DNA from: Lewinellaceae bacterium
GTDB taxonomy: Bacteria; Bacteroidota; Bacteroidia; Chitinophagales; Saprospiraceae
Reading direction: 5' to 3'
NCBI GenBank assembly: GCA_020636025.1
Contig: JACJYQ010000001.1
Span: 310,001 to 374,000 of the forward strand
DNA length: 64,000 nt
The notes below the pieces were generated by a model, which did not search any database, had not been told where the DNA came from, and worked only from the letters and a program-made list of their open reading frames with translations. A program made the translations under genes and the position numbers. Shown here one piece after another: positions 42,410-51,383 of this stretch (positions are counted from its first letter, which is position 1; each line of letters begins with the position of its first letter).

Positions 42410-42994
42410 TTAATGAGTAGTGGACAGTATACCTGCCACCCTGGCCCTTAAAACCGGTAAAACTTCTGTCCCAAACCATTTGTTTTTGGCCTGCCAGCGA
42501 AAATTCAGCGGTGAAGGGTGGGGCAGGGGTAACAAGCCAGATGGCAGATATGTTTCCCAGGCTTGAACAGTTTCTGTAAGCGTTTTGCGGTTATTGTCTT
42601 TTAAATAGTATCGCTGGGCGTATTGACCAATCAGTATGGTAAGTTGAATGTTTTGCAACCCATCCAACACCCGAAGATGCCAGGTTTCTGCACATTCTGG
42701 TCTGGGTGGCAGATCGCCGGTTGGTCCTTTACCAGGGTAGCAAAAGCCCATAGGAACCAGCGCAAGAATTTTCGGATCAAAAAATTGCTCATCGGTGATG
42801 CCTAACCAGCTTCTTAGTGTTTTCCCGCTTGTGTCATCCCAGGGTATGCCGGTTTCGTGTACTTTTTTACCGGGAGCCTGACCGATGAGAAGTATTTTGC
42901 TGTTTTCTGAAGCTTGTAAAACAGGCCTGCAGCCATGTGGTAAATGATCACGGCAAATTTGACATCTGCGAATTTCCGAAAGCAGGTCTTGCAT
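42410..42994 (-). CDS. Uracil-DNA glycosylase-superfamily protein with Fe-S Cys pattern
   Basis: 194 residues. Four cysteines fit an iron-sulfur cluster: Cys11 and Cys14 (C-x2-C) and Cys85 and Cys101 (C-x15-C), the layout of family 4 UDGs. Motif 1 is GQAPGKKVHETGIPWDD at 38-54, and motif 2 is LPHPSPLN, with His159. The gene is in the group annotated as uracil-DNA glycosylase-family proteins in many Bacteroidota. It should remove uracil or a related base from DNA in base-excision repair. Motif 1 differs in detail from classical family 4 (GEAPG), so substrate range is open. Confidence 0.86.
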   Translation of the reverse strand: MQDLLSEIRRCQICRDHLPHGCRPVLQASENSKILLIGQAPGKKVHETGIPWDDTSGKTLRSWLGITDEQFFDPKILALVPMGFCYPGKGPTGDLPPRPECAETWHLRVLDGLQNIQLTILIGQYAQRYYLKDNNRKTLTETVQAWETYLPSGLLPLPHPSPLNFRWQAKNKWFGTEVLPVLRARVAGILSTTH

Positions 42995-43033
42995 TACAAG
43001 GAGATTTCTTTAACGATCCAAGGTAAATTCAGG

Positions 43034-44389
43034 CTAAGGGTGCCAAAAATGTAGCATGGCGTACACCTCGGTTGTATCGCTTCTTGATTTTGAAGGTACA
43101 AGTATCGTTAATGTATGTTTTCCAGAAGATAGATTGTTCACATCAAGATAGGTGATCAGTCCTTTTGAATTTTCTTTTTCTGCAAACATCCAGTTTGTAG
43201 ATGTGTAAAGACTGTCATTCAGCTTTAATTGAAAAAAACGGCTTAGACAGTCAATCCTCATACTATCCAGTTTTTCTCTTTGACTACTTTTTGATCCATG
43301 CTCATCTGGTGTAGTATTAATTTCTCCACAAAGCTTTTCAATCCTATCATCCAGATATCTGGGATATTTTACAAAAACAGGCAAATAGGTTTCCTGAACA
43401 AAATCGGATGGAATGGATATAAAGGGAACCGCATTTTCTTCAGGTCTCAGGGAATCGTATGCGTCGCTGGAAAATTTATATTCAAAGGATCCTTGAGAAA
43501 AATAAGCTCTTTCAAGATTTAGTGTCCTTCCTGAAAGCTGATAAACTTTGCGCAAGGTGACGAGGATGGTAGAGAACATCATGAAAATCATGATGAAAAC
43601 CATTCCTCCATAATATGTCCTGCGGCTTACATTAGAGAGAAATGTTAGGCTCAGATAATTCACAGATCGTGCAAATAGAGGATTGGCAAAATAGCCAAAA
43701 GCCATTTGGAATTTGGCAAATCTCCTGCCTACTTGATCAGATACCTGACGTTTTTTTGCGTAGTAATTAAAGCCAATTATGAGAACAGCCACGACAAAAG
43801 TTGTAAAATAAAATCCCCTGGAAAGAAGTGTCAGCGTTTCAGGTTGTAAAGTGTTTCTCAGTGAAATAATGATGGAAAACGCCACCAGGTAAATGATTCC
43901 AATGCCTGTAAAAACCATGGCCAGCGCAAATGCCAGGGCAAACATCTTGTTGCTCAGATTGTCCAGCCGCTTAATAAATCCCTCTAGTGTGCCATATCGT
44001 TCACGGGCGAGATCTTTGAAGTGTTCACTCACATTGGGAATGTTTTCGTATCGAATACCGGCCGGAAAAGCCGCGTGCAAGCCCACAGTTCCAACCCAGA
44101 GTGCCCGAACGCAGAGGTGCCCTATAAAGAACCCGATCAGCAACCAGGCCACTACCATGAAAAAGCTGTAGGAAAGGATTGGGAACATCAAAGCAATCTT
44201 ACTTTGGCTCGGCGCCAGATGTTCCAGATAATAATCAAGGCCCTTGTCAATTTGTCTTGGCAAAAGGGACACCACGTAGGTCACAGCGCCAGATATGGTC
44301 ATTTCGAGGCTCCAGCTTTTAGCGGAAAGCTCCTCCAACCAATTTGATTTTTGAATTTTTGTGTTGTCTTCCATTCCCGGAGTATTCAT
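43034..44389 (-). CDS. Polytopic membrane protein of unknown function
   Basis: 451 residues. About five or six hydrophobic helices lie in the first 280 residues (FPILSYSFFMVVAWLLIGFFIG, FALAFALAMVFTGIGIIYLVAF, YFTTFVVAVLIIGFNYY, GGMVFIMIFMMFSTILVTL). The C-terminal 170 residues are soluble and end in beta-rich lines (LITYLDVNNLSSGKHTLTI). The N-terminus has no signal peptide. I do not recognise the family. It lies just downstream of groEL but behind groEL's terminator on the same strand, and is probably an independent unit. Confidence 0.72.
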   Translation of the reverse strand: MNTPGMEDNTKIQKSNWLEELSAKSWSLEMTISGAVTYVVSLLPRQIDKGLDYYLEHLAPSQSKIALMFPILSYSFFMVVAWLLIGFFIGHLCVRALWVGTVGLHAAFPAGIRYENIPNVSEHFKDLARERYGTLEGFIKRLDNLSNKMFALAFALAMVFTGIGIIYLVAFSIIISLRNTLQPETLTLLSRGFYFTTFVVAVLIIGFNYYAKKRQVSDQVGRRFAKFQMAFGYFANPLFARSVNYLSLTFLSNVSRRTYYGGMVFIMIFMMFSTILVTLRKVYQLSGRTLNLERAYFSQGSFEYKFSSDAYDSLRPEENAVPFISIPSDFVQETYLPVFVKYPRYLDDRIEKLCGEINTTPDEHGSKSSQREKLDSMRIDCLSRFFQLKLNDSLYTSTNWMFAEKENSKGLITYLDVNNLSSGKHTLTILVPSKSRSDTTEVYAMLHFWHP

Positions 44390-44464
44390 GTGCTTGCAAC
44401 CGCAAGAAAATAAATTTTTCAGATGCGGCGAATTCTCATTGTGAATTTAGGAAGCCAAGCAAAA

Positions 44465-44496
44465 AACGGGTTGTCTGGTAATACAGACAACCCGTT
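44465..44496 (-). terminator. Intrinsic terminator after groEL
   Basis: A 13-base perfect stem (AACGGGTTGTCTG and CAGACAACCCGTT) with a six-base loop, followed by T residues on the minus strand. It lies 25 bases after the groEL stop. Confidence 0.9.
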
Positions 44497-44520
44497 CATA
44501 TTCATATACTTATCTCAGGC

Positions 44521-46164
44521 TTACATCATGCCGCCCATGCCGCCCATGTCTGGGTGACTGTGGCCGCCGCCTGCTTCAGCTTTTTTAGGCAGGTCGCTGA
44601 TCACACACTCTGTGGTAAGTACCAAACCGGCAATCGAAGAGGCCATTTCCAGTGCTACACGGGTAACTTTGGTTGGATCGATGATACCGGCTTTTTTTAA
44701 ATCTTCGTAGTTGTCGGTGCGGGCATTGTAGCCAAACGATCCCTTACCGTCAAGTACTTTGTGGAATACCAAAGAACCGTCAACACCTGCATTTTCAGCG
44801 ATGATGCGGATTGGCGCCTCCAGTGATTTGCGTACAATGGCGATGCCGAAATTTTCATCTTCGTTGGCTCCTTTCAGGTCTTTCAGACTGTTGATAGAAC
44901 GAACCAGCGCCACACCACCACCAGGAACGATTCCTTCCTCAATGGCAGCACGTGTCGCATGCAGGGCATCGTCAACGCGGTCTTTTTTCTCTTTCATTTC
45001 CACTTCGGTAGAGGCACCTACGTAAAGAACGGCAACACCGCCAGCCATTTTGGCCAGACGCTCCTGAAGTTTCTCTTTATCGTAGTCGCTGGTAGTAGTT
45101 TCGATCTGTTGTTTGATCTGGTTGATGCGTGCTTTGATCGCTTCGCCGTCACCTTTACCGTCTACGATGATCGTGTTGTCTTTATCAACTGTGATGCGCT
45201 CACAAGTGCCAAGGTGGCTTAACTCGGTATTTTCGAGTTTGTAACCTTGCTCTTCACTGATCACGGTAGCGCCAGTCAGCACGGCAATATCTTCAAGCAT
45301 GGCTTTGCGACGGTCGCCGAAACCTGGAGCTTTAACAGCTACCACTTTCAAACCTGCGCGCAAGCGGTTTACCACCAATACGCCAAGAGCCTGGCTTTCA
45401 ACATCTTCAGCGATGATCAACAGAGGACGGCCGTTTTGAAGTGATTTTTCCAAAACAGGAACCAGGTCCTGCATGTTGGAGATCTTCTTATCGGTAACCA
45501 GCAGGTACGGATTTTCGTATTCTGCTTCCATTTTCTCGGCGTCGGTGATAAAGTATGGGCTGAGGTATCCGCGATCGAATTGCATACCGATCACTTCTTT
45601 CATTTCTGTATCGGTACCTTTTGCTTCTTCAACGGTGATTACACCGTCTTTGCTCACGCGTTTCATGGCATTGGCAATCAGCTTACCGATTTCTTCGTCG
45701 TTGTTGGCAGAAATGGCAGCTACCTGCTCGATTTTGCCGAAATCTTCACCGATTTGCTCGGTTTGCTTTTTCAAATCTTCGACAATCACTTTTACGGCTT
45801 TGTCGATACCGCGTTTCAAATCCATTGGGTTTGAACCGGCAGCTACATTTTTCAATCCGGAGGTAACCATGGCCTGAGCGAGAACTGTAGCAGTAGTAGT
45901 ACCGTCACCGGCAGCATCGGCAGTTTTGCTGGCTACTTCTTTTACCATCTGGGCGCCCATGTTGGAAATTGGATCATCCAGTTCAATTTCTTTGGCAACA
46001 GACACACCGTCTTTGGTGATGGCTGGAGCGCCAAATGATTTTTGAATGATCACGTTACGGCCTTTAGGACCCAGGGTTACTTTCACGGCATCAGCGAGTG
46101 CATCGACGCCTTCTTTCAGCCTTTCACGGGCTTCAGTATTGAAGTTTATCTGTTTTGCAGACAT
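44521..46164 (-). CDS. groL: Chaperonin GroEL (60 kDa)
   Basis: 547 residues, full length, ending in the usual GGMGGMM tail. N-terminal TLGPKGRNVIIQ and the ATP-site line AGDGTTTATVLAQ are present. It forms the double-ring chaperonin with GroES, encoded 66 bases upstream in the same operon. No CIRCE element is visible upstream of the operon. Confidence 0.99.
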   Translation of the reverse strand: MSAKQINFNTEARERLKEGVDALADAVKVTLGPKGRNVIIQKSFGAPAITKDGVSVAKEIELDDPISNMGAQMVKEVASKTADAAGDGTTTATVLAQAMVTSGLKNVAAGSNPMDLKRGIDKAVKVIVEDLKKQTEQIGEDFGKIEQVAAISANNDEEIGKLIANAMKRVSKDGVITVEEAKGTDTEMKEVIGMQFDRGYLSPYFITDAEKMEAEYENPYLLVTDKKISNMQDLVPVLEKSLQNGRPLLIIAEDVESQALGVLVVNRLRAGLKVVAVKAPGFGDRRKAMLEDIAVLTGATVISEEQGYKLENTELSHLGTCERITVDKDNTIIVDGKGDGEAIKARINQIKQQIETTTSDYDKEKLQERLAKMAGGVAVLYVGASTEVEMKEKKDRVDDALHATRAAIEEGIVPGGGVALVRSINSLKDLKGANEDENFGIAIVRKSLEAPIRIIAENAGVDGSLVFHKVLDGKGSFGYNARTDNYEDLKKAGIIDPTKVTRVALEMASSIAGLVLTTECVISDLPKKAEAGGGHSHPDMGGMGGMM

Positions 46165-46230
46165 ATCTTTTTAGTATGAATTTAGAATGATTTGTAAAAT
46201 GTTGGTCACAGGTTTCTGAGGGAAACCGGT

Positions 46231-46503
46231 TTAGAGAATCACCAGGATCTCGTCTTCACGCATGATGAGGTAATCCACACCTTCATAGTTGATTTCCTGT
46301 CCGGAAAATTTGCCATACAACACTATGTCACCAACCTGTACGGTCATGGCATAAGCGTCTTTTCCACTTTTTCCAGGTCCAACAGCGACAACTTCGCCGC
46401 GTTGTGGTTTTTCTTTGGCAGTATCGGGGATAATGATGCCGCCTTTGGTTTTTTCATCGGCGGGTGCTGGCTTTACAATAACACGGTCAGCAATTGGTTT
46501 CAT
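46231..46503 (-). CDS. groS: Co-chaperonin GroES
   Basis: 90 residues, normal length for Bacteroidota GroES. Begins MKPIADRVIVKP; contains the mobile loop ADEKTKGGIIIPDTAKEKPQ and the late YEGVDYLIMREDEILVIL. It caps the GroEL ring. First gene of the groES-groEL operon. Its promoter region (46504-46680) shows neither CIRCE nor a clear TAnnTTTG box. Confidence 0.98.
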   Translation of the reverse strand: MKPIADRVIVKPAPADEKTKGGIIIPDTAKEKPQRGEVVAVGPGKSGKDAYAMTVQVGDIVLYGKFSGQEINYEGVDYLIMREDEILVIL

Positions 46504-46680
46504 ACGTTGAAATTATTTATTGTTTGTTGAATTTATTTTAAAGCCGCAAAACCATGCATCTTGCGGACGCCTGCTTTGTAACAAACTTCATGCTATCAGA
46601 GATTTCCTGACATATTTTCAGTCAAAACGGGTATTCCCTGTCAGATTTGAAAAGGCTGTCAGTCATTGTGGCGCGGTGAT

Positions 46681-48378
46681 TCATTTTACCTTCCTTTCGA
46701 AAAACACAAAACCGTTTTTCCGATATAGCTCATGACAATCGGGCAGATTAGGCAATTCCCCTAAATTATTGATTTTGGCCACAAAAAACACGCTCTTGCC
46801 CGGATTGCCATGAGCAAGGCTTGGGTAATCATCGATGGTGCAATCTTTACCCGGATTTTGTTTACATGTGTAAAAAAGGTGGGCGTAACTTTTAAAATTG
46901 ACCGGTTTTACAAAGCAGTTTTCTCCACATTTACTTTCATAAAATTCAATGGCTGAACGCTGACTGTATGCCTCAATATCAGGCACGATAAATAACATGG
47001 TAAGGGCAGTGAAAAGGGTGCCTCCCAGCAGGGTTATTTGTGCCGTTTTCCAGGCTTGTTTTTTAAACCAGAAAAAAGCACCGGCAAGACTGGCTATGAT
47101 TAAAATAAGGCCAGGTAAACCTTGCCAAAGTTGCCAATTTACATTGGCCTCCAGGTTAGCCATGGCAAAGGCATCCTGTTGGAAAAGGGGTTTTATCATG
47201 TCTACATGCTGTCCAAACCAGGGCAGCAGCAAAACGGCGGTGCCTAACAATAAACCAATTACTGGAAGGGCAAAGCCAATGACCTTGTGATATCGTTTCC
47301 AACGAATGGCACGCCACAGGGTGACAGCGCCCAAATAACTCAGCGGGAAATAGGCCAGTGAGGAGTAGTGAAGGATTTTGGTTTGCACTACGGTAAAGAG
47401 TATCAGCACTACCCATAAAAGCAGTTGCATCCAGGTGCCGAAATCGCTTTGTTTGCAAGCGGCAAGTGTGTCGCTTTCCAGCATTTCATCTTCACTTTGT
47501 TTATCTCCCCACAAATTGGGTAGAGCGAAAATGGAAATGGGAAAACAACCAATTAGCAAAACAACGAAATGATAAGCCAAAAATCCACTGTGGCCGCTGT
47601 CGTGCGTGCTGAATAAGCGCACCTGATATTTTAAGAACTCCTCCATAAACCAGGTGCCGTGCATCATGGCCTCTACACCAAACCAGATCAACGCGGCAAG
47701 ACCCGCATGAACTGCCCAAAAAACGTAATGCTTGAAATACCCTTTCCCTTTAAATCGATATCTGGCCCAGTACAAAGCAATTACCATCGAGGCAATCAGA
47801 AATGCAGTTGGACCTTTCGTCAAAATAGCCAGCCCCAACACACTTCCACCAACGATCAGATGCCGATACTTCACCCAAAATGACATGCCTTCGGTATGCG
47901 TAAAAAAACGCCACCTGAATTCGATGAATCCGTACAAGCCAACGAAAGTGAAAAAATTAAACCAGGGATCAATTATGCCGCTCTTGAAATATAAATGAGG
48001 CAAAATGCTGCCGAGCCAGGCCAGCGCCCAAATCCATCCGAGCAAGCGATCGTGCAGCCTGCTGCCAATGTGGTAAACTGTTAGAATGGTGGCAAGCCCG
48101 CAAATGGCATTGGGAAGTCTGGCTGCCAGTTCATTAACCCCAAAAAGCTGCATACCGAGTCCCTGCATCCAGAAAAACAAAGGTGGTTTCTCCCAAAACG
48201 GCTCAAAATCGATTTGCGGGCGCATCCAGTCCCCAGTCATGATCATTTCACGGGCACACTCTGCAAAATTTATTTCATCCCAGTCGAACAGGTGAACTGC
48301 TCCCAGATATGGAAGAAAAAAAAGCAAAGCCAAGCCGGAGAGGAGTAGATAATCACGCCGCATAGATGAGGGAAACAA
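46681..48378 (-). CDS. ArnT-like GT39/PMT_2 glycosyltransferase
   Basis: 565 residues (an alternative start five codons later, at 48363, removes MFPSS). About a dozen membrane helices. The first outer loop holds the acidic motif DWDEINFAECAREM, followed by FWEKPPLFFW, both characteristic of the ArnT/PMT_2 family of polyprenyl-phosphate-dependent sugar transferases. Later there is a soluble C-terminal domain from about 470. It probably modifies lipid A or another envelope component at the periplasmic face. Donor and acceptor cannot be assigned. A phased octamer repeat lies just upstream. Confidence 0.88.
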   Translation of the reverse strand: MFPSSMRRDYLLLSGLALLFFLPYLGAVHLFDWDEINFAECAREMIMTGDWMRPQIDFEPFWEKPPLFFWMQGLGMQLFGVNELAARLPNAICGLATILTVYHIGSRLHDRLLGWIWALAWLGSILPHLYFKSGIIDPWFNFFTFVGLYGFIEFRWRFFTHTEGMSFWVKYRHLIVGGSVLGLAILTKGPTAFLIASMVIALYWARYRFKGKGYFKHYVFWAVHAGLAALIWFGVEAMMHGTWFMEEFLKYQVRLFSTHDSGHSGFLAYHFVVLLIGCFPISIFALPNLWGDKQSEDEMLESDTLAACKQSDFGTWMQLLLWVVLILFTVVQTKILHYSSLAYFPLSYLGAVTLWRAIRWKRYHKVIGFALPVIGLLLGTAVLLLPWFGQHVDMIKPLFQQDAFAMANLEANVNWQLWQGLPGLILIIASLAGAFFWFKKQAWKTAQITLLGGTLFTALTMLFIVPDIEAYSQRSAIEFYESKCGENCFVKPVNFKSYAHLFYTCKQNPGKDCTIDDYPSLAHGNPGKSVFFVAKINNLGELPNLPDCHELYRKNGFVFFERKVK

Positions 48379-48408
48379 GAATATGGGTGGATTGGTTGAT
48401 GGTTTGAA

Positions 48409-48446
48409 AAATTAGCTAATTAGCTAATTCGATAATTAGCTAATTT
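48409..48446. repeat. Phased octamer repeat (GCTAATTA family)
   Basis: Octamers GCTAATTA, GCTAATTC, GATAATTA and GCTAATTT follow in register, preceded by a partial unit. It is the same degenerate G(A/C)TAATNN family as at 691-808. It occupies the 69-base gap between lysine-pathway aspartate kinase and the ArnT-like gene. Confidence 0.8.
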
Positions 48447-48447
48447 T

Positions 48448-49755
48448 TCACGCTTTCGAGCCGGCAATTTCTACCTCTTTTCTTTCAATTAATGGGATGT
48501 TTTTTACCACCATGTGGAGCATGTTTCGGATGCGTTCTTCGAACAAAACGATTTTGTTCTTTTTCAGGCTGGCAATGGTTTCTTCGGTGTAGTGCCTGAT
48601 TGTGATCAATTCCAGTCCTGACTCTACTTTTACCTTGAACTCATCAGAGATACGCTCAATAAAGGCCTCTACTCTTTCTTCTACATAAGGCACGCATAAA
48701 GTGAAGCTCACGGCAGTATTCTGCATCATGTTCACAAATATGCGCAAATCGGCAGCCATGCCAAACAGTCGGGCCATGTGATGCTCGGCCACAAAGGAGT
48801 AGTCCAGGGTACTAATATGCATCAGCGCCTGATTCTTTTCCACTACAATGATGGGAGGGTAGAGGTCATCCACATCGCTGCTTATTTCTGTTCCCGGTGC
48901 TTTCGGGTCGAGAAATGATTTTACAAAAAGAGGGATGTTTTTGTTTTGAAGAGGTTTGATGGTTTTTGGGTGAATAACCTGTGCTCCATAGTAGGTCATT
49001 TCAATGGCTTCTTTATACGACAGTCGATCCAGTTTTATGGTATTGTCAAATATTCTTGGATCTGCATTTAACACACCAGGCACATCTTTCCAGATGGTCA
49101 TACTTTCCGCATCCAGACAGTGAGAAAAGATGGCTGCTGAGTAATCCGAGCCTTCGCGGCCGAGGGTAGTGGTAAAATTTTCAGAGGTGCTGCCAATAAA
49201 GCCTTGTGTAATCACAAATTTGGTTTTCTCCAACATAGGAGCCGCCACGCTTTGCGCATTGGCTTTTGTTTTGTCCCAAATCACCCATCCTTCCCGGAAC
49301 ATATTATCAGTAGCAACCACATCGCGGGCATCCAGCCAAGAGGTAGGCAGGCCAATTTTATTTAAATAGGCACTTACAATTTTTGAAGAAACCAACTCGC
49401 CCATGCAAACCAACTGGTCGTACATGTAATCGTAATTATCATTTGGGGCTTCTTCAAGCACCCATTCGCCTTCTACGAGGGTGTCGTTTATGTCGGTGAA
49501 AACCGGGTCGCTTTCTTCAAAAAGCTCCTGCATGATTGCATAATGGGAGGCCTTGAATGCCTCATAGAGCTTATTTGCTTCACCGCTTTGGTTGGCATGT
49601 GCGTTAATGACGGCTTCCAGCGCATTGGTGGTTTTACCCATCGCTGAAACTACCACGATCAGAGATTCATTGGAATATGTCTGAAGGATGCTTGCAACAT
49701 TCTTAACATTCGCAGCATCCCGAAGGCTTGCGCCACCAAATTTGAAAACTTTCAT
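48448..49755 (-). CDS. Aspartate kinase (monofunctional)
   Basis: 435 residues. Phosphorylates aspartate at the head of the lysine, threonine and methionine pathway. KFGGASL at residues 4-10, TTLGREGSDYSAA with catalytic residues, and WKDVPGVLNADPR are typical, followed by ACT domains (ISTLDYSFVAEHHMARLF, FTLCVPYVEE). There is no fused homoserine dehydrogenase. It may be feedback-controlled through the ACT part. The gene stands alone on the minus strand. Confidence 0.95.
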   Translation of the reverse strand: MKVFKFGGASLRDAANVKNVASILQTYSNESLIVVVSAMGKTTNALEAVINAHANQSGEANKLYEAFKASHYAIMQELFEESDPVFTDINDTLVEGEWVLEEAPNDNYDYMYDQLVCMGELVSSKIVSAYLNKIGLPTSWLDARDVVATDNMFREGWVIWDKTKANAQSVAAPMLEKTKFVITQGFIGSTSENFTTTLGREGSDYSAAIFSHCLDAESMTIWKDVPGVLNADPRIFDNTIKLDRLSYKEAIEMTYYGAQVIHPKTIKPLQNKNIPLFVKSFLDPKAPGTEISSDVDDLYPPIIVVEKNQALMHISTLDYSFVAEHHMARLFGMAADLRIFVNMMQNTAVSFTLCVPYVEERVEAFIERISDEFKVKVESGLELITIRHYTEETIASLKKNKIVLFEERIRNMLHMVVKNIPLIERKEVEIAGSKA

Positions 49756-49853
49756 TTTTAACTTTTACGGCAGGTGGTTCTAGTGTGAAGGCGCAAAAGT
49801 AAGTGCATGTTTGGAATTTGAATGCAAAGTGGGAATGATGATTGTTCGGAGTA

Positions 49854-51101
49854 TCAGATTTTGAGGAGCTTAACAATCGATTGTTTTTGCTCACTTGTTA
49901 CCTGTAAAATATACAAGCCGGCTTCAAAAGATGAGGTCTCAATAAATAAATCTTCTTCACTGATGTTGCGCTCATAAACGAGCTTCCCGTTTACATTGTA
50001 TAGTTTGATATCACCGGTTGTGCCTGTTCCAAAACCCTTAAGTTGCAGGTAGTTATTAAATGGGTTGGGTGAAATGTCCAATTGTGTGCCAACATGATTC
50101 AATATCCCCGAGGCGCACTCTTCAACTGTTATCTCATAATTGCTTTCCGACATGCAACCAGTTACATTGTCGTTCATGATGACCGACAATTGTTTTTGTC
50201 CCGGGGCGCCCCATTTTATCCAAACATGATTGCTGTTATTCCCGGAAATAATGCTGTCGCGGTCATCATTGAGCTGCCATTCATATTCATTATACCCTTT
50301 GAAAGTTTCAAATTCATACAATTGTTCTGCACACTGTGGGACAAGTATCTCTATGTTATTTGGATCAACATTTTCAATGCCAACCACGACTGTTTCACTC
50401 GCTGAACATCCGTTTACATCGGTAACGGTTACGGTGAACTGACCTCCAGACACATTGCTCAGTATCGAACTGGTGTCGCCATTACTCCAGATGTAGGAAT
50501 AAGGACCATTTCCTGATAAGGCATAAATAAGCGCTTCTCCGGAATCAGCTTCCGGGCACACAGCAGGTTCAGAATCGGGTATCAGATAAAGCCCAATACC
50601 CAGGAAGCCAACTGTATACGATGCGGATGCTGTACATCCTTTTGTGTCGGTGACAGTGACTGTATAAGTATTGGCAGTAAGAAAATTATTCAGCTGGGTT
50701 TGTGCTCCATTACTCCAGGAGTATGTATTGGGTGGAGTGCCTCCTGTTGGAATTGCATAAGAAAATCCATCCGGCGCTTCTACACAAATTTGCGGCTGCC
50801 CATTCAATGTAGTGCCAAGCAGCGGAGACTCTGTAATCTGAACAGATTTTGTAGCAGAATTGTCATCGGCATCTGTCACAGTGACAGCATAAGTCCCTTT
50901 TGGTAAATTTATGATTTCCTGAGTAGTGTCATTTGTATTCCAAAAATACTGATAGGGTGGGGTTCCATTTGTTGGATTGGCCTTGGCTTTGCCATTGTTG
51001 CCGCCAAAGCAGCTCACGTTGGAACTGGTAATGTTGAAATTTAGCTGGGCGTTTAGGGCAAATGGCAACAAAATAAGAATGAGTATTCGAATCAATTTCA
51101 T
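49854..51101 (-). CDS. SprB-repeat protein with T9SS type-A sorting domain
   Basis: 415 residues. Signal peptide ends near ALNAQ. Three SprB-type repeats follow, each with lines such as VSCFGGNNGKAKANPTNGTPPYQYFW, GTPPNTYSWSNGAQT and GPYSYIWSNGDTSS and a TYAVTVTD or QFTVTVTD end. These repeats occur in gliding adhesins such as SprB. A further beta domain follows with CAEQLYEFETFKGYNEYEW, then ISPNPFNNYLQL and GLYILQV, the type-A T9SS signal. The protein should be on the cell surface. A role in adhesion is inference. Confidence 0.9.
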   Translation of the reverse strand: MKLIRILILILLPFALNAQLNFNITSSNVSCFGGNNGKAKANPTNGTPPYQYFWNTNDTTQEIINLPKGTYAVTVTDADDNSATKSVQITESPLLGTTLNGQPQICVEAPDGFSYAIPTGGTPPNTYSWSNGAQTQLNNFLTANTYTVTVTDTKGCTASASYTVGFLGIGLYLIPDSEPAVCPEADSGEALIYALSGNGPYSYIWSNGDTSSILSNVSGGQFTVTVTDVNGCSASETVVVGIENVDPNNIEILVPQCAEQLYEFETFKGYNEYEWQLNDDRDSIISGNNSNHVWIKWGAPGQKQLSVIMNDNVTGCMSESNYEITVEECASGILNHVGTQLDISPNPFNNYLQLKGFGTGTTGDIKLYNVNGKLVYERNISEEDLFIETSSFEAGLYILQVTSEQKQSIVKLLKI

Positions 51102-51383
51102 GGAATAACCGTAATACCGGCAGTGTTTAACTCAGGTGAATTAATTCAGGATTATGGCACTATGATATTTCCCCGGTATGAACTGGAAAATAAAATAGCC
51201 AAAAAGAGATTAAGAAAATAATGGAAATGAAGCGATATCCAGAAAGGATCTCCATTTTTTGCGCATAAACTATGCCAATGAAGCGGAGACAAACCCAAAA
51301 TTATAGAACCCTGGGTGTATAACGAAAGCTCAAGGCCAGGAATGCATTAAATTATTAAAAAATGTATCCGTTTGTCAGAAATG

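Noticed and set aside
46504..46680. Search for a CIRCE (HrcA) operator upstream of groES
   Set aside because: No TTAGCACTC/GAGTGCTAA pair is present.
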